Shown here: in pieces, positions 30,803 to 39,898 of the stretch
How the letters are laid out: each line of letters starts with the position of its first letter
How positions within the stretch are numbered: the stretch's first letter is position 1
Notes under the pieces: model-generated
The model's input: the letters and a program-made list of their open reading frames with translations, nothing else
Told to the model about the DNA's origin: nothing
The model's database searches: none
NCBI RefSeq assembly: GCF_031432215.1
Contig: NZ_JAVKGN010000001.1
Span: 1,054,001 to 1,118,000 of the forward strand
Reading direction: 5' to 3'
Origin: Halodesulfurarchaeum sp. HSR-GB
GTDB taxonomy: Archaea > Halobacteriota > Halobacteria > Halobacteriales > Halobacteriaceae
DNA length: 64,000 nucleotides
Position numbers and translations under genes: made by a program

Positions 30803-33667
30803 ATGACAAGCAATAACGGAAAACTCCGCGCCCTCTTCCTTGCGGCGCTGATGGTGCTCTCCATTACGGTGGGCAGTATCGCGTTTGCAGGTGGAGCGGC
30901 TGCGGCAGCCCAGAGCGTTTCGGAGACCTCAACAGGTCCCTATGCGCCTGGCGATTCTGTCGATTTCGATGTAGAGGCCGGTTCAAACACTAATACGATT
31001 ACTGTGTGGGTTGACGATGATGGAAACGGCCAGTATGATGACGAGCCCACGGTTGAGGTAACCCCATCTGAGGCCGGCGAAACTGTATCGGGTACCGTAG
31101 CAGTTGCATCAGATGCTAGCACTGCCCCGGACACGGCAACTCTTGCTGCTGTTGAGAGCGCAAGTGCCGATTTGACCTCTGGCACAACGTCGCCTGATGT
31201 AACAAGTGGAACGTTTGAGATTGACGCTACTGCTCCTTCGACATCCGATTCGGCAGTGGTTGACGCGAGTACTGTTACTGTCTCATTTGACGAGGAAGTC
31301 AACTCCTTGACGAATGGTGACGGCTTCAGTCTTGCCGACGATGACACCGATGCGGAAATTTCTGTCTCGTCCGTCAGTGGGAACGGGACCGACACACTGA
31401 CGCTATCGCTGGCAGAACCTCTCGCCGCTGACGATTCGCACACACCAACCATCGCGGGGGGCACTGTTGAAGACGTTCTCGGCAATACGGCCGATGGTAA
31501 GCTGACGGCGACGAGTGTCACCTACACGACGGGTGGCTTCGACCCGGCAGCAAACTACTGGCAGGGTGAGGAGTTCGACTACACCGGACTGGAAGCAGAC
31601 GCTCCCTACACCATTGAGCGTGTAATCGAAACTGCCCCTGATGGTTCGCCGACGGACACAGAATTTGTCCGCGAGCGCTACGCAGACAGTAGCGGAAAAA
31701 TCACGATTGACACGGAAGGCCTTCAGGGCAAGTTCGTCCTCCGTGGTGACGGTATCGAAACCACCGCACCGGGAGACGTCTGGCAGGTTGCTCCGCAGGA
31801 CCTCTCCATCGAAGCTGACGACGGAGAAGTTCAGCTGGACAACTCCGAAGAATTGACGATTGAGTCCGAGCGTGGCTCGTGGAGTATGGATGTTACCGCG
31901 AGCGGCCTCGACGACTCCGAACTTGAAAGCCTGTTTGAGGGTACGGACGGCTTTACCGTGGCCGACGCCTCGGTCACTGATGATGAAGACGGCATCACGC
32001 TGACTGACGTCCGCCCCACGACCTACGACCTGACGCCGGACACGGACAACATTGACACTGGCGAGTACAATCTGGAATTCGAAGTTCCGGACTCTGGTGT
32101 CGAAGAATCCCTTAACATCTCTGTCACTGAGGGTGGCGAGGGCTCTGTGAGCCTGGCTACCTCCTCGGTTGAGGTTGCACAGGGCGACGTTGCCGCGATC
32201 ACGGTTGAGCTCTCCGAGACCGACGAGGGCACGCTCCTGATCGGCAACCACGACGACGACGGCTACCAACTGAACATGACCGTAACCGATGACGGTGACG
32301 ATCAGGTTACGGTCTACTTCGACACGGACGCTGCTGGCCAGTCGAACGATGTGTGGGTGGACACTGCTGACGAGGATGACGAGTACACAGTGGAGTCCAG
32401 CACCAACGACTGGGACGAACTGACGTCTGTCCTGGACACTGGAAACTACGAGCTCGCGACGGTTGACGGCAACTACCAGGACGCCATGGATGAGCCGGAC
32501 GATGTCGGTACGCTCTACGTTTCCGAGCGCTCGACTGACTCACTGGCAACCTGGACAGCCTCGTCCAGTAATGCAGGCGACCTTGAATCGGTTAGTGACG
32601 TTTCCTCCGCGGTTGAGGACGGCACGCTGACCGAATCGAGTGAGTTCGCCATTGGCAGTACGAGTGACAAGATGGTCACTCAGATCTCCGCCACTGGCCT
32701 CGAAGGCCTCGTGATGGAGGACGAAGACTCCGTTGATGAAGACGGCGTCGTGACGAAGTCCGACTTCACTGCGGCCCTCGAAAGCTACTACGAAGGCGAC
32801 ACGTACGATAGCGCAAGCGGCTTCAGCCTCGCGCTGGAACAGCTGAACCCTGGCTCCAACCAGGACGCTAATACGTTCGACTTCGACAGCAACACAAACG
32901 CCATCGACAAAGTCTTCTACGACGGTGAAGGCAACTGGTACGTTGTTGTTGACATCGACACCGTTTCCTCCAACCTCGGTGGCAGCGGTGACGGTGAAAT
33001 GGTCGACGGCGACGAGTACGAACTGAGCTTCGATCTGCAGGACTCCCACCTGCTCGATGCTTCGGGCGACTGGGATGACGACGGCACTGATGTCTACGAG
33101 TCCCTGACAACCGAGTTCAGCGTCGCTGACGCTGATGCTGAATTCGATGTCTCGGAAGTCGACGGTGACGATTACGTCGTTGCCGAAGCTGCCGAAAACC
33201 AGACGGTCTCTGGCACAACCAACATCGCGCCGGGTACGGAAGTTCGCGTCCGCCTAACCGGTACTGGTGACGCGACCTTCGTGGAGTCGAACACTGAAGT
33301 CGTCGTCCAGGAGGACGGCACCTTCAGCACGACCTTCGACCTCAGCGAGCGTGCAGCCGGTGAGGAATTCGAGGCAACCGTTCGCGGTGGCCCGCTTCCG
33401 ACCGGTGACAACCTGGTGACTGCGGACGGTCTGATCCAGGAGGCTCAGCCGACGCAGACGACGACTGAGCAGACTACGGAACAGACCACGACGGAAACGA
33501 CGGAGACCACGACTGAGGAACCCGCCGACACGACCACGGAGGCTCCGGCCGACACGACGACCGAAGCCCCCACGGAAACCCCGACTGAGACGCCCGGCTT
33601 CACCATGGGCCTGGCCCTCGTCGCACTGCTCGGCGCTGCGCTCCTCGCACTCCGCCGTAGCAACTAA
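30803..33667 (+). CDS. csg: S-layer glycoprotein with PGF-CTERM anchor
   Basis: A 954-residue secreted protein forming the cell wall lattice. Start ATG at 30803 (MTSNNGKLRALFLAALMVLS) gives a Sec signal ending in AAAAAQ. An Ig-like domain (about residues 140-240; SAVVDASTVTVSFDEEVNSL) precedes the conserved haloarchaeal S-layer entry YWQGEEFDYTGLEADAPYTI. The mature part is very rich in Asp, Ser and Thr, with N-glycosylation sites such as NMT, NIS and NQT. A Thr-rich stalk (TTTETTETTTEEPADTTTEA) leads to the PGF-CTERM signal TPGFTMGLALVALLGAALL ending RRSN, cleaved by archaeosortase. The gene has lower GC and uses more A/T at third positions than neighbours, as often seen in surface genes. 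Confidence 0.93.
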   Translation: MTSNNGKLRALFLAALMVLSITVGSIAFAGGAAAAAQSVSETSTGPYAPGDSVDFDVEAGSNTNTITVWVDDDGNGQYDDEPTVEVTPSEAGETVSGTVAVASDASTAPDTATLAAVESASADLTSGTTSPDVTSGTFEIDATAPSTSDSAVVDASTVTVSFDEEVNSLTNGDGFSLADDDTDAEISVSSVSGNGTDTLTLSLAEPLAADDSHTPTIAGGTVEDVLGNTADGKLTATSVTYTTGGFDPAANYWQGEEFDYTGLEADAPYTIERVIETAPDGSPTDTEFVRERYADSSGKITIDTEGLQGKFVLRGDGIETTAPGDVWQVAPQDLSIEADDGEVQLDNSEELTIESERGSWSMDVTASGLDDSELESLFEGTDGFTVADASVTDDEDGITLTDVRPTTYDLTPDTDNIDTGEYNLEFEVPDSGVEESLNISVTEGGEGSVSLATSSVEVAQGDVAAITVELSETDEGTLLIGNHDDDGYQLNMTVTDDGDDQVTVYFDTDAAGQSNDVWVDTADEDDEYTVESSTNDWDELTSVLDTGNYELATVDGNYQDAMDEPDDVGTLYVSERSTDSLATWTASSSNAGDLESVSDVSSAVEDGTLTESSEFAIGSTSDKMVTQISATGLEGLVMEDEDSVDEDGVVTKSDFTAALESYYEGDTYDSASGFSLALEQLNPGSNQDANTFDFDSNTNAIDKVFYDGEGNWYVVVDIDTVSSNLGGSGDGEMVDGDEYELSFDLQDSHLLDASGDWDDDGTDVYESLTTEFSVADADAEFDVSEVDGDDYVVAEAAENQTVSGTTNIAPGTEVRVRLTGTGDATFVESNTEVVVQEDGTFSTTFDLSERAAGEEFEATVRGGPLPTGDNLVTADGLIQEAQPTQTTTEQTTEQTTTETTETTTEEPADTTTEAPADTTTEAPTETPTETPGFTMGLALVALLGAALLALRRSN

Positions 33668-33669
33668 CT

Positions 33670-33760
33670 AGCTAACTACGACTGACCGGCGTTACCGGTC
33701 ACTTCGACCTCCAACCCTGGGGGTCGATTTACCCCTACCCAACTTTTCATTTTTCACGCC
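33670..33760 (+). terminator. Terminator region of the S-layer gene
   Basis: Just after the stop there are a repeated CTAACTA motif, a hairpin GACCGG-CGTTA-CCGGTC near 33681-33697 and another (CGACC/GGTCG) near 33708-33727, then CTTTTCATTTTT at 33743-33754. T-runs are the usual archaeal termination signal, and the strong S-layer transcript would need an efficient one. Confidence 0.55.
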
Positions 33761-34334
33761 CGAAAGCGACAGCTGTGGCACCCGATGATTCGACTGCGTT
33801 CCTCGCTATCAACTCGGGCTGCTGGGCCAGCGCTACCCCGCGAGCGTCTGAGCTACTGATCACGAATACGAAGCAGTCGGTCAATTCCGAATGGGTAGCG
33901 CGATGAAACACAACCGGATCGCTCCGTGACGAATCGGTGGTGGGCTTTGCCTGCCGTCTCCATTGATCGCGAACCCCCATGAACAACCGGCTACCCCCCA
34001 GCACATTTCTTCTCGCCGTCCGGAGGCCTCGAAACCAAGCGATCGAATCACGAGACGTGCACCGTCGTCGTGAGTTTGGTGGGAGCTCTCTCTCGTGAAG
34101 CCAATCGAACTCCGAAGCCCCCAACAAAGACGGGCTACTTGAACCCACTTCTCCGGAGAGTTCGACCAGTGACCGACCACATTGGAGAGCGCTCGATCGA
34201 ACCCACAGCAACGAGGCCGCGGCTTGTAGACACGAACCCAACTCGTAATGGGACGGACTCGGCCATGCGATGCACGGATCTCGTGTCAATCCCGTCCGTC
34301 ACGAAAACCCACCAGCCGCGAACGCCCCAGGGAG
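33761..34334. other. Non-coding stretch between S-layer and RND exporter genes
   Basis: About 570 bases with no convincing gene. A 180-codon frame on the minus strand (33747-34289) is rich in Cys, Trp, Arg and Ser, unlike acidic haloarchaeal proteins. The sequence has lower GC than surrounding coding DNA and may be decayed coding sequence. No repeats, RNA gene or transposase remnant was recognised. Confidence 0.5.
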
Positions 34335-36779
34335 CTAGACCGCGTAGCCGTCCCAGCGGGCGTAGGCCTGCACGGCCGGCGGCAGGACGATCACCGAGGC
34401 CGCAAAGGAGTAGAACACGCTCAGGGCCATCAGGAAGCCGAAGTCACCCAGCACGGGCGAGATCGCGAACGCGAGTGCGCCCGTCCCGAGCGAGGTCGTC
34501 GCCATGCTCCCCGCGAGTGCGCCGCCGGTCCCGGTGAGCGTGGTCAGCAGTGCCTCCTGCGTGTCGGTTCCGTCGCCGACCTCGTCCACGTAGCGATGGA
34601 TCACGTGCACCGAATAGGCGATTCCGACCCCCATCGCGATCGAGAGGATCGTCGCGGTGACGGCGTTCAGCGCCATGTCCAGGGCCCGCATCGTGGCCAG
34701 CAACACCACGACGGCCACGACGATCGGGAAGACGTTGATGACCCCGAGCATCGGCCGCCCTTCGAGCAGCCAGTACACGACGATCAGGAAGGCCCCGGAG
34801 AGGACGATCGCCAGGATGAGACTCTGGATGGAGGACTCGAAGACGATGTCCGCGATCGCCCCGAAGACGATCGTGTCGCCGGTGGCCGTCGCCGAGAACC
34901 GGAAGTCATCGGCGAGTTTCGTCCCGTCCGTTTCGATCTCGTTCTGTGTCGCGTCGGCATCGACCGCATACGAGACGGTGGCTCCCCGCCGGTCCTCGGT
35001 CAGGTACTCCGACGCCCGATCGCTGTACGGCGAGTCCTCGAGTTCGTCGTAGATCCGTTCGAGGTTCCGATCCGGCACGCCGTTCCCGTCGATGTCGTTG
35101 CGGGCCACGAGTCTGGCAAACTCCGGATTTGCCTGGGCGTAGGACTGGATGACGGTCACGATGCTCCGGGTGTCTGCCTCCCCGTTGGGGCCGACCGCGA
35201 AGGCGTCGGGTGGGTCCGCGTTGGGTTCGACCAGCGCTTCGAGGGCGTGGTCCGCGTCGAACGGCCCTTCGACGTACACCATCACCGATTCGCTCTCCGC
35301 GGTCGCGAAGCGGTCCTCGATGAGGTTCGTGGTTTCGGTCATCGTGTACTCGCTGGGGGCGAGTCCGGCTGGAAGGTTCTCGACGTAGTCCGGCTGTTCT
35401 TCCGGCGGGAGGAAGTCCTCGGTCTCGAAGGTGTTGTCGACGCCAGCCCCGTACGCGGTGGCCCCGGCGGTCAAAAGCAGGATCACGAGGACCACCGCCA
35501 CCGGGGCCCGGTTGCTGATCCGTGCCGGGACGGCGAGAATACGCCCCAGCGCCGACTCGTCACTGCTGATGGGGGTGTTGTCGAACTCCGGGAAATCGAA
35601 TCGCTCCCGGAGCCGATCCGACTCGATCTTGGCGGCCGGGAGGAACACCCCGAAGATGAAGAAGGTGAACAGGATCCCGACGCCGGCCGCAAATCCCATC
35701 CGCTGGATCGGGACCAGGTCCGAGGACATGTTGGCCCCGAATCCGAAGAGGGTCGTCACGGCGACGATGACAAAGGCGACGAGGAGCTGTCCCAGTGCGA
35801 CCCGCATCGATGGAAGATGGTCCCGCCCGATCGCGGTTTCCTCGCGATAGCGGTTGATGATGTGGATGCCGAAATCCACTCCCACGGCGAGTAGCAGCAC
35901 CGGGACCGTGATCATCGTCAGGTCGAATGGCACGTCTGCGAACCCGAGGAAGCCAAACGTCCAGACGATGGTCATCCCGAGGGCGATCAACCCGAGTACC
36001 ATGTCGATCGGGTCGCGGTAGGCGACCGCGAGAAAGCCGAGGATGAGCAACACGACGATCGGCATCACGATCGCAAGCGAGTCGTTGATGACGTTGTTCA
36101 TCTCGTACTCGATCAGCCCGTCACCGATGACGAAGATCGTCGCGCTGCTGTCCTGGGCCATCGACTGGATCGACGTCTGAATGGACTGGATCTCGTCGGC
36201 CCGTTCGGGTGGCGTGTGAGTGACGACGGTTATCGCCGCGGAAGCGGTCCCCTCACGGGGGTTGAGATCCGTGCTCAGTGTTCGCTCGATGGTGGGCTGT
36301 TCGACGACCGCCTTGACGGCCTGTTCGTACTGTGTCTCGCTGGCTCGCTCGATGGCTCGTCGCTGCTCGGCGGGTGTCTCCGCGCTCGGATTGATCGCCT
36401 GGGCGATGGCGGTGGCGGGGCCCTGTGCAGCGTCCATGTACAGGTCCTCCCGTTGGTCGATCGTTTCCAGCAGGAGCAACATTTCCTGGGTGGAAGACCG
36501 CGAAAGGACGTTGTCCCCTTTCTGTACCAACTGGGTGGACTCCGAATCGGTCTCGAATGGCCCCTGGAACTCGGCCTCGATGCTATCGAGGGCCTCCTGT
36601 TCGGGTACCCCTTCGGTGAACGAGTCGAGTTGATCGGACCCGCCCATCGTCACCTGTCCCATCCCGAGACTGAAGACGGCGGTCACCAGCAGAAACCCGG
36701 CAATAACGGCTCCCGGTCGGTCGACGACGGTGTCGACGACCGTTTGCACCGCCGAGTCGATCCGCTCGCTGGCCGCCAT
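34335..36779 (-). CDS. RND/MMPL-superfamily exporter
   Basis: An 814-residue membrane protein. One N-terminal helix (AVIAGFLLVTAVFSLGMG) is followed by a large external domain, then a cluster of helices (LAIVMPIVVLLILGFLAVAY, MITVPVLLLAVGVDFGIHII) ending with the GVDFG motif of MMPL/HpnN-type proteins. The whole arrangement is then repeated with AMGVGIAYSVHVIHRYVDEV in the second half, so about 12 helices in two halves. Such transporters move lipids, hydrophobic compounds or drugs out of the membrane. It is four bases after the surface protein gene at 36783 and probably forms one operon with it under the TetR regulator. Confidence 0.87.
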   Translation of the reverse strand: MAASERIDSAVQTVVDTVVDRPGAVIAGFLLVTAVFSLGMGQVTMGGSDQLDSFTEGVPEQEALDSIEAEFQGPFETDSESTQLVQKGDNVLSRSSTQEMLLLLETIDQREDLYMDAAQGPATAIAQAINPSAETPAEQRRAIERASETQYEQAVKAVVEQPTIERTLSTDLNPREGTASAAITVVTHTPPERADEIQSIQTSIQSMAQDSSATIFVIGDGLIEYEMNNVINDSLAIVMPIVVLLILGFLAVAYRDPIDMVLGLIALGMTIVWTFGFLGFADVPFDLTMITVPVLLLAVGVDFGIHIINRYREETAIGRDHLPSMRVALGQLLVAFVIVAVTTLFGFGANMSSDLVPIQRMGFAAGVGILFTFFIFGVFLPAAKIESDRLRERFDFPEFDNTPISSDESALGRILAVPARISNRAPVAVVLVILLLTAGATAYGAGVDNTFETEDFLPPEEQPDYVENLPAGLAPSEYTMTETTNLIEDRFATAESESVMVYVEGPFDADHALEALVEPNADPPDAFAVGPNGEADTRSIVTVIQSYAQANPEFARLVARNDIDGNGVPDRNLERIYDELEDSPYSDRASEYLTEDRRGATVSYAVDADATQNEIETDGTKLADDFRFSATATGDTIVFGAIADIVFESSIQSLILAIVLSGAFLIVVYWLLEGRPMLGVINVFPIVVAVVVLLATMRALDMALNAVTATILSIAMGVGIAYSVHVIHRYVDEVGDGTDTQEALLTTLTGTGGALAGSMATTSLGTGALAFAISPVLGDFGFLMALSVFYSFAASVIVLPPAVQAYARWDGYAV

Positions 36780-36782
36780 CGG

Positions 36783-38402
36783 TCACCCCCTCCAGTACCA
36801 GAGGCCCCCGATCACGAGCACGAGGAGCAGGCCGACGAGAGCGATCTGCATCCACCCGATCCCCGTGTCCTCGGCCGTCGTGACAGTGATCGGGACGGTC
36901 ACGGTATTGGAGATCTTCGAGGTGCCGTCCGCATCCTCGTACTTGACGTGGAAGTCAGCCGGATGGACCTTCGGGACCGCCTCGCCCGTGGCACTCAATT
37001 CGAGGGTGACAGTGCGGGACGCTCCGGGCGAGAGCGAGCCGATGTATCCCTCGTCGTCTGCGCTATCGAGTGGATCGTCCACGAAGAGTTTCACGTCGAC
37101 GTTGCTGACTTCCTCGTCGAGTTGGTTGGTGATCGTCGCCTCGATGGTGCGATCTTCGCCGGCCTGGATGGTTTCGTCTTCGACCACCACCTCGAACTGG
37201 TCGCGGCGCTCATCGACCGCAGCCGCTGCGTTCACGTCCTTGTAAGCCCGTTTTTCGTTGTCCGCGTTGCGATACGTGACCGCGAGGTCCAGGGAGTGGG
37301 TGACCGCTTTCCCGCTCGTGGTGACCTCAAGGGGCAGGGCAAAGTCAGTAGAGGCCCCCGGTTCGAGATCGCCAACCGCAATTTTGGTCTCGACGGGGAC
37401 GATCGAGGCCGTCGACTCGTCGGCGTACTGGACGACGACATCCTGGACCGGTTCCGGACCCGTGTTGGTCACGGTTCCTCGAAGTTCGCCCTCCTCACCG
37501 ATCCGAAGTGTCGACTCGGTGGTTTCGACATCGAAGGTCTGTTCGGGGAGCGGTCTCACACCAACTGATAACCCCTCCTGGGCCCCGGGCAATCCGTCCG
37601 GGTCCGTGTACTGGACCGTTCCCGCGAGCGAGAACTCCCGGAGGCTCGCCCCCGGCGGCACGGTCACGTCGTACCCAAGAGTGGCGTTCTCGCCCGGTTC
37701 GAGTGTTTCAACTCGGCTCGTGTCGGCCTGGGCCTGTCCGAACAGGAACTTCCCACTTGCGGATTCCAGTGCCAGTCGGATGTCTTCGGCCGTCTGTGAT
37801 CCCGTGTTTGCAAGCGTCACGGCCATCGACCCCTGGTCGCCGATCCGAACGTCGGTGGTGGCGTTTTCGATCGAGAAGCGCGGCGCGTCGTCGACCTCGA
37901 CTTCGACAGTTCGGGTGACCTGCTCGGTGTCTTCGTCGACCCGTGTACTGCCGATCCAGAGAATATCAGTGTAGGAGTATTCGAGATCGACATCGATCTC
38001 GTAGGTTCCCGGCTCCGTTCCTTCGGGTACCTTGAGTGTCAGTGGCACGTCACGTGGTTCGTTCGTCGTTATCGTTCCAACGGCCATTTCACCGCCCTGC
38101 ACCTCGAGCGGTCCCTCGGCCTCCGTCTCGACTCGAACGTTCCGGGCAGATGTGACTATCTCGTGGTACTCCGCGGTTCCCCATTCCATCTCTCCATCGT
38201 TGGATATCTGGAGGTCGATCTGGGACCGCTCGCCGGGCATGACAGTGTCCTGGGGCAGGTGGACGTCGAGATCGGGTTCCCCTTGTGCGGTCCCGGCGGC
38301 CGTTGCTGTCTGAGCGGCGCCGATTCCGGCCACCGCGACTGTTCCCGAGGCGATCAGCAGGACCGTCAGTAGCAACGCGAGTCCCGACTGGCGGGAGATC
38401 AT
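36783..38402 (-). CDS. Secreted NEW3/CARDB-like repeat protein, RND partner
   Basis: A 539-residue protein with a signal peptide (MISRQSGLALLLTVLLIASG) and a single C-terminal helix (IGWMQIALVGLLLVLVIGGL) with a short basic tail, so it is anchored and faces outward. The rest is a string of about four beta-sandwich repeats marked by DLQISNDGEMEWG, TVTNTGPEPVQDVV, VTLANTGSQTAED and TITNQLDEEVSNV, the NEW3/CARDB pattern of archaeal COG1361-like proteins. Such proteins frequently accompany RND exporters in haloarchaea and may take the place of a periplasmic adaptor. Confidence 0.82.
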   Translation of the reverse strand: MISRQSGLALLLTVLLIASGTVAVAGIGAAQTATAAGTAQGEPDLDVHLPQDTVMPGERSQIDLQISNDGEMEWGTAEYHEIVTSARNVRVETEAEGPLEVQGGEMAVGTITTNEPRDVPLTLKVPEGTEPGTYEIDVDLEYSYTDILWIGSTRVDEDTEQVTRTVEVEVDDAPRFSIENATTDVRIGDQGSMAVTLANTGSQTAEDIRLALESASGKFLFGQAQADTSRVETLEPGENATLGYDVTVPPGASLREFSLAGTVQYTDPDGLPGAQEGLSVGVRPLPEQTFDVETTESTLRIGEEGELRGTVTNTGPEPVQDVVVQYADESTASIVPVETKIAVGDLEPGASTDFALPLEVTTSGKAVTHSLDLAVTYRNADNEKRAYKDVNAAAAVDERRDQFEVVVEDETIQAGEDRTIEATITNQLDEEVSNVDVKLFVDDPLDSADDEGYIGSLSPGASRTVTLELSATGEAVPKVHPADFHVKYEDADGTSKISNTVTVPITVTTAEDTGIGWMQIALVGLLLVLVIGGLWYWRG

Positions 38403-38521
38403 CGGCCTGGTGTCACCTCGATGGAGACGCCTGATCTGTCTCGATCCAACCGTCGCTGCGCTGTGGGGCGAGTGCGACTAGTCGTTTGCCGGTTCATGAC
38501 TCGAAATAGGAATCCAAAAAT

Positions 38522-38536
38522 ACAAAATGCTTTTGT
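38522..38536. promoter_or_regulatory. Palindrome ACAAAA-TGC-TTTTGT, possible TetR operator
   Basis: A perfect palindrome with 6-base arms around a 3-base centre sits in the 199-base gap between the divergent RND operon and the tetR gene. The size fits a TetR-type operator, and its position would let the regulator control both directions. The surrounding AT-rich sequence is where the core promoter elements are expected. Binding is inferred. Confidence 0.45.
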
Positions 38537-38601
38537 TCATAAGTTCGTAGCGAGCCCAGCATGACCGAAACACACGCGGAAATCACTCCGGTTGGACAGC
38601 G

Positions 38602-39225
38602 ATGAAGGGGTTCTCCGACGATGAGCGGGCGCAAATTCGCGCCGAACTCATCGAGGCGGGGAAAGAGTTGTTCACGGCGATTGGCCTCGAGCGAACCCGC
38701 GTCCGGGACTTGACCGACGAAGTCGGCATCGGGACCAGTACGTTCTATCAGTTCTTCGATTCGAAGGGGACCCTGTATCTCACCGTTCTGGACCACGAAG
38801 TCGAGCGGATCGCCCAGTCCTACGAGGGAAAACTCGACTCCGCCCCGGATATTCGGTCCGAGGTCCGGCTGGGCCTCGAGGCCCTGTTCGAGGAACTGGA
38901 GACCAATCCACTGTTCTATCGCGCGGTCGTCGAGAACGAGCGCCAACAGCTACTCCGGAACCTCCCGCCGGAGCAACAGCGGGGCAACTTCAAGGAGGGA
39001 CGGGATACGCTCGTTACCCTGGCCGAACGCTGGACGAGCAATCCGCAATTCCAGCTCGACGATCCGGTGGCCGTCGTCGATCTCTTGCGACTGCTCTCCC
39101 AGACGGTTCGTCTCCGCGAGCAGTTCGAGACGTTGAGTACCATCGAGGAGTACGAATCGGCTCGAAACGTGTTGATCGACTCGTTAGTCCACGGCCTGAC
39201 TGACCAGGAGCACACGGAAGATTAG
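38602..39225 (+). CDS. TetR-family regulator
   Basis: A 207-residue protein. The N-terminal HTH is clear: AELIEAGKELFTAIGLERTR, VRDLTDEVGIGTSTFYQFF and DSKGTLYLTVLDHEV. The C-terminal 140 residues form the helical ligand-binding domain. It is divergent from the surface protein/RND exporter pair, the usual arrangement for a TetR repressor that senses the exported compound. A 14-codon frame at 38561-38605 overlaps its ATG by ATGA and could be a leader, though nothing else supports it. Confidence 0.9.
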   Translation: MKGFSDDERAQIRAELIEAGKELFTAIGLERTRVRDLTDEVGIGTSTFYQFFDSKGTLYLTVLDHEVERIAQSYEGKLDSAPDIRSEVRLGLEALFEELETNPLFYRAVVENERQQLLRNLPPEQQRGNFKEGRDTLVTLAERWTSNPQFQLDDPVAVVDLLRLLSQTVRLREQFETLSTIEEYESARNVLIDSLVHGLTDQEHTED

Positions 39226-39280
39226 CGCGTGACTCACCCCCGAGACACTCGCTTTGCTCATCTGCAGAAAACGCCCGGAG

Positions 39281-39340
39281 CGGGATCTGAACCTAACGCA
39301 AACGCTCACTACCGTTCGCGTTTGCTTGATTCAAATCCCG
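39281..39340. repeat. Long inverted repeat with tRNA T-arm-like arms, 3' of tRNA-Asp
   Basis: CGGGATCTGAA (39281-39291) faces TTCAAATCCCG (39330-39340) with one mismatch. Inside, GCAAACGC (39298-39305) pairs perfectly with GCGTTTGC (39318-39325). Just left, 39273-39292 repeats the last 20 bases of tRNA-Asp (GCCCGGAGCGGGATCTGAAC) with one change. This is an att-like partial copy next to the complete tRNA gene. The layout parallels that beside tRNA-Ala at 12559-12629. A further triloop hairpin CAGC-AAA-GCTG is at 39378-39388. Confidence 0.65.
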
Positions 39341-39417
39341 CCGGTCGTTCACCACCGCGAATTCACGTCTCGCAACACAGCAAAGCTGGTTGCTCGACGG
39401 TGAATGTCGAAGAGAAG

Positions 39418-39490
39418 CGCCCGGAGCGGGATTTGAACCCGCGTCACGACCGTGACAGGGTCGTATGATGGGCCACTACACCATCCGGGC
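39418..39490 (-). tRNA. tRNA-Asp (anticodon GTC)
   Basis: On the minus strand the acceptor stem GCCCGGA pairs with TCCGGGC, the anticodon arm is CGACC-CTGTCAC-GGTCG (anticodon GTC), and the T-arm is GCGGG-TTCAAAT-CCCGC. The discriminator base is G, as expected for aspartate. No intron or encoded CCA. It lies upstream of the RNA polymerase operon on the opposite strand. Confidence 0.95.
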
Positions 39491-39670
39491 TTCACTCCTC
39501 GATAACTGGGTGATGTGTATAAGGCTTTCCAAAGGAAGGCTCTGTGGTTACAAGTACCAACTCGTGGTCCGAAATAGCAAGGCCGGTTGAGTTGACAAGA
39601 CTTATCCGTTCGCTTCCTTTAATAATCTGTAGTATCTCGTGAGCAGTTCTCCCCACAGCCAGGTGCATCC

Positions 39671-39898
39671 ATGGTAGATGTAAGCCAACACGAACTCGTA
39701 CCGGAGCATACCGTCCTCGACGATGCGGCCCTCGAGGGCGTTCTCGAAGAGTACGGGATCAAGCGGACCGACCTCCCCAAGATCAAAGCCAGCGATCCGG
39801 CCCTGCCGGAGACCGCCGAAGAGGGGGACGTCATTCAGATCACCCGCCAATCCCGAACGACTGACACGGCCACCGTGTATCGACTGGTAATCGAATAA
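39671..39898 (+). CDS. rpoH: RNA polymerase subunit H (Rpb5 C-terminal homologue)
   Basis: A 75-residue protein, [20 protein letters not shown] to [10 protein letters not shown], matching archaeal RpoH over its full length ([10 protein letters not shown] and [12 protein letters not shown] are conserved). It is the jaw-side assembly subunit of RNA polymerase. It heads the polymerase operon and its stop overlaps the rpoB'' start (TAATG). The gap behind tRNA-Asp (39491-39670) contains TTTAATAATC at about 39616-39625, a likely promoter element. Confidence 0.96.
   Translation: MVDVSQHELVPEHTVLDDAALEGVLEEYGIKRTDLPKIKASDPALPETAEEGDVIQITRQSRTTDTATVYRLVIE

Noticed and set aside
33747-34289. 180-codon minus-strand frame after the S-layer gene
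   Set aside because: Contains many Cys, Trp and Arg, begins in the S-layer terminator region and has no family resemblance.
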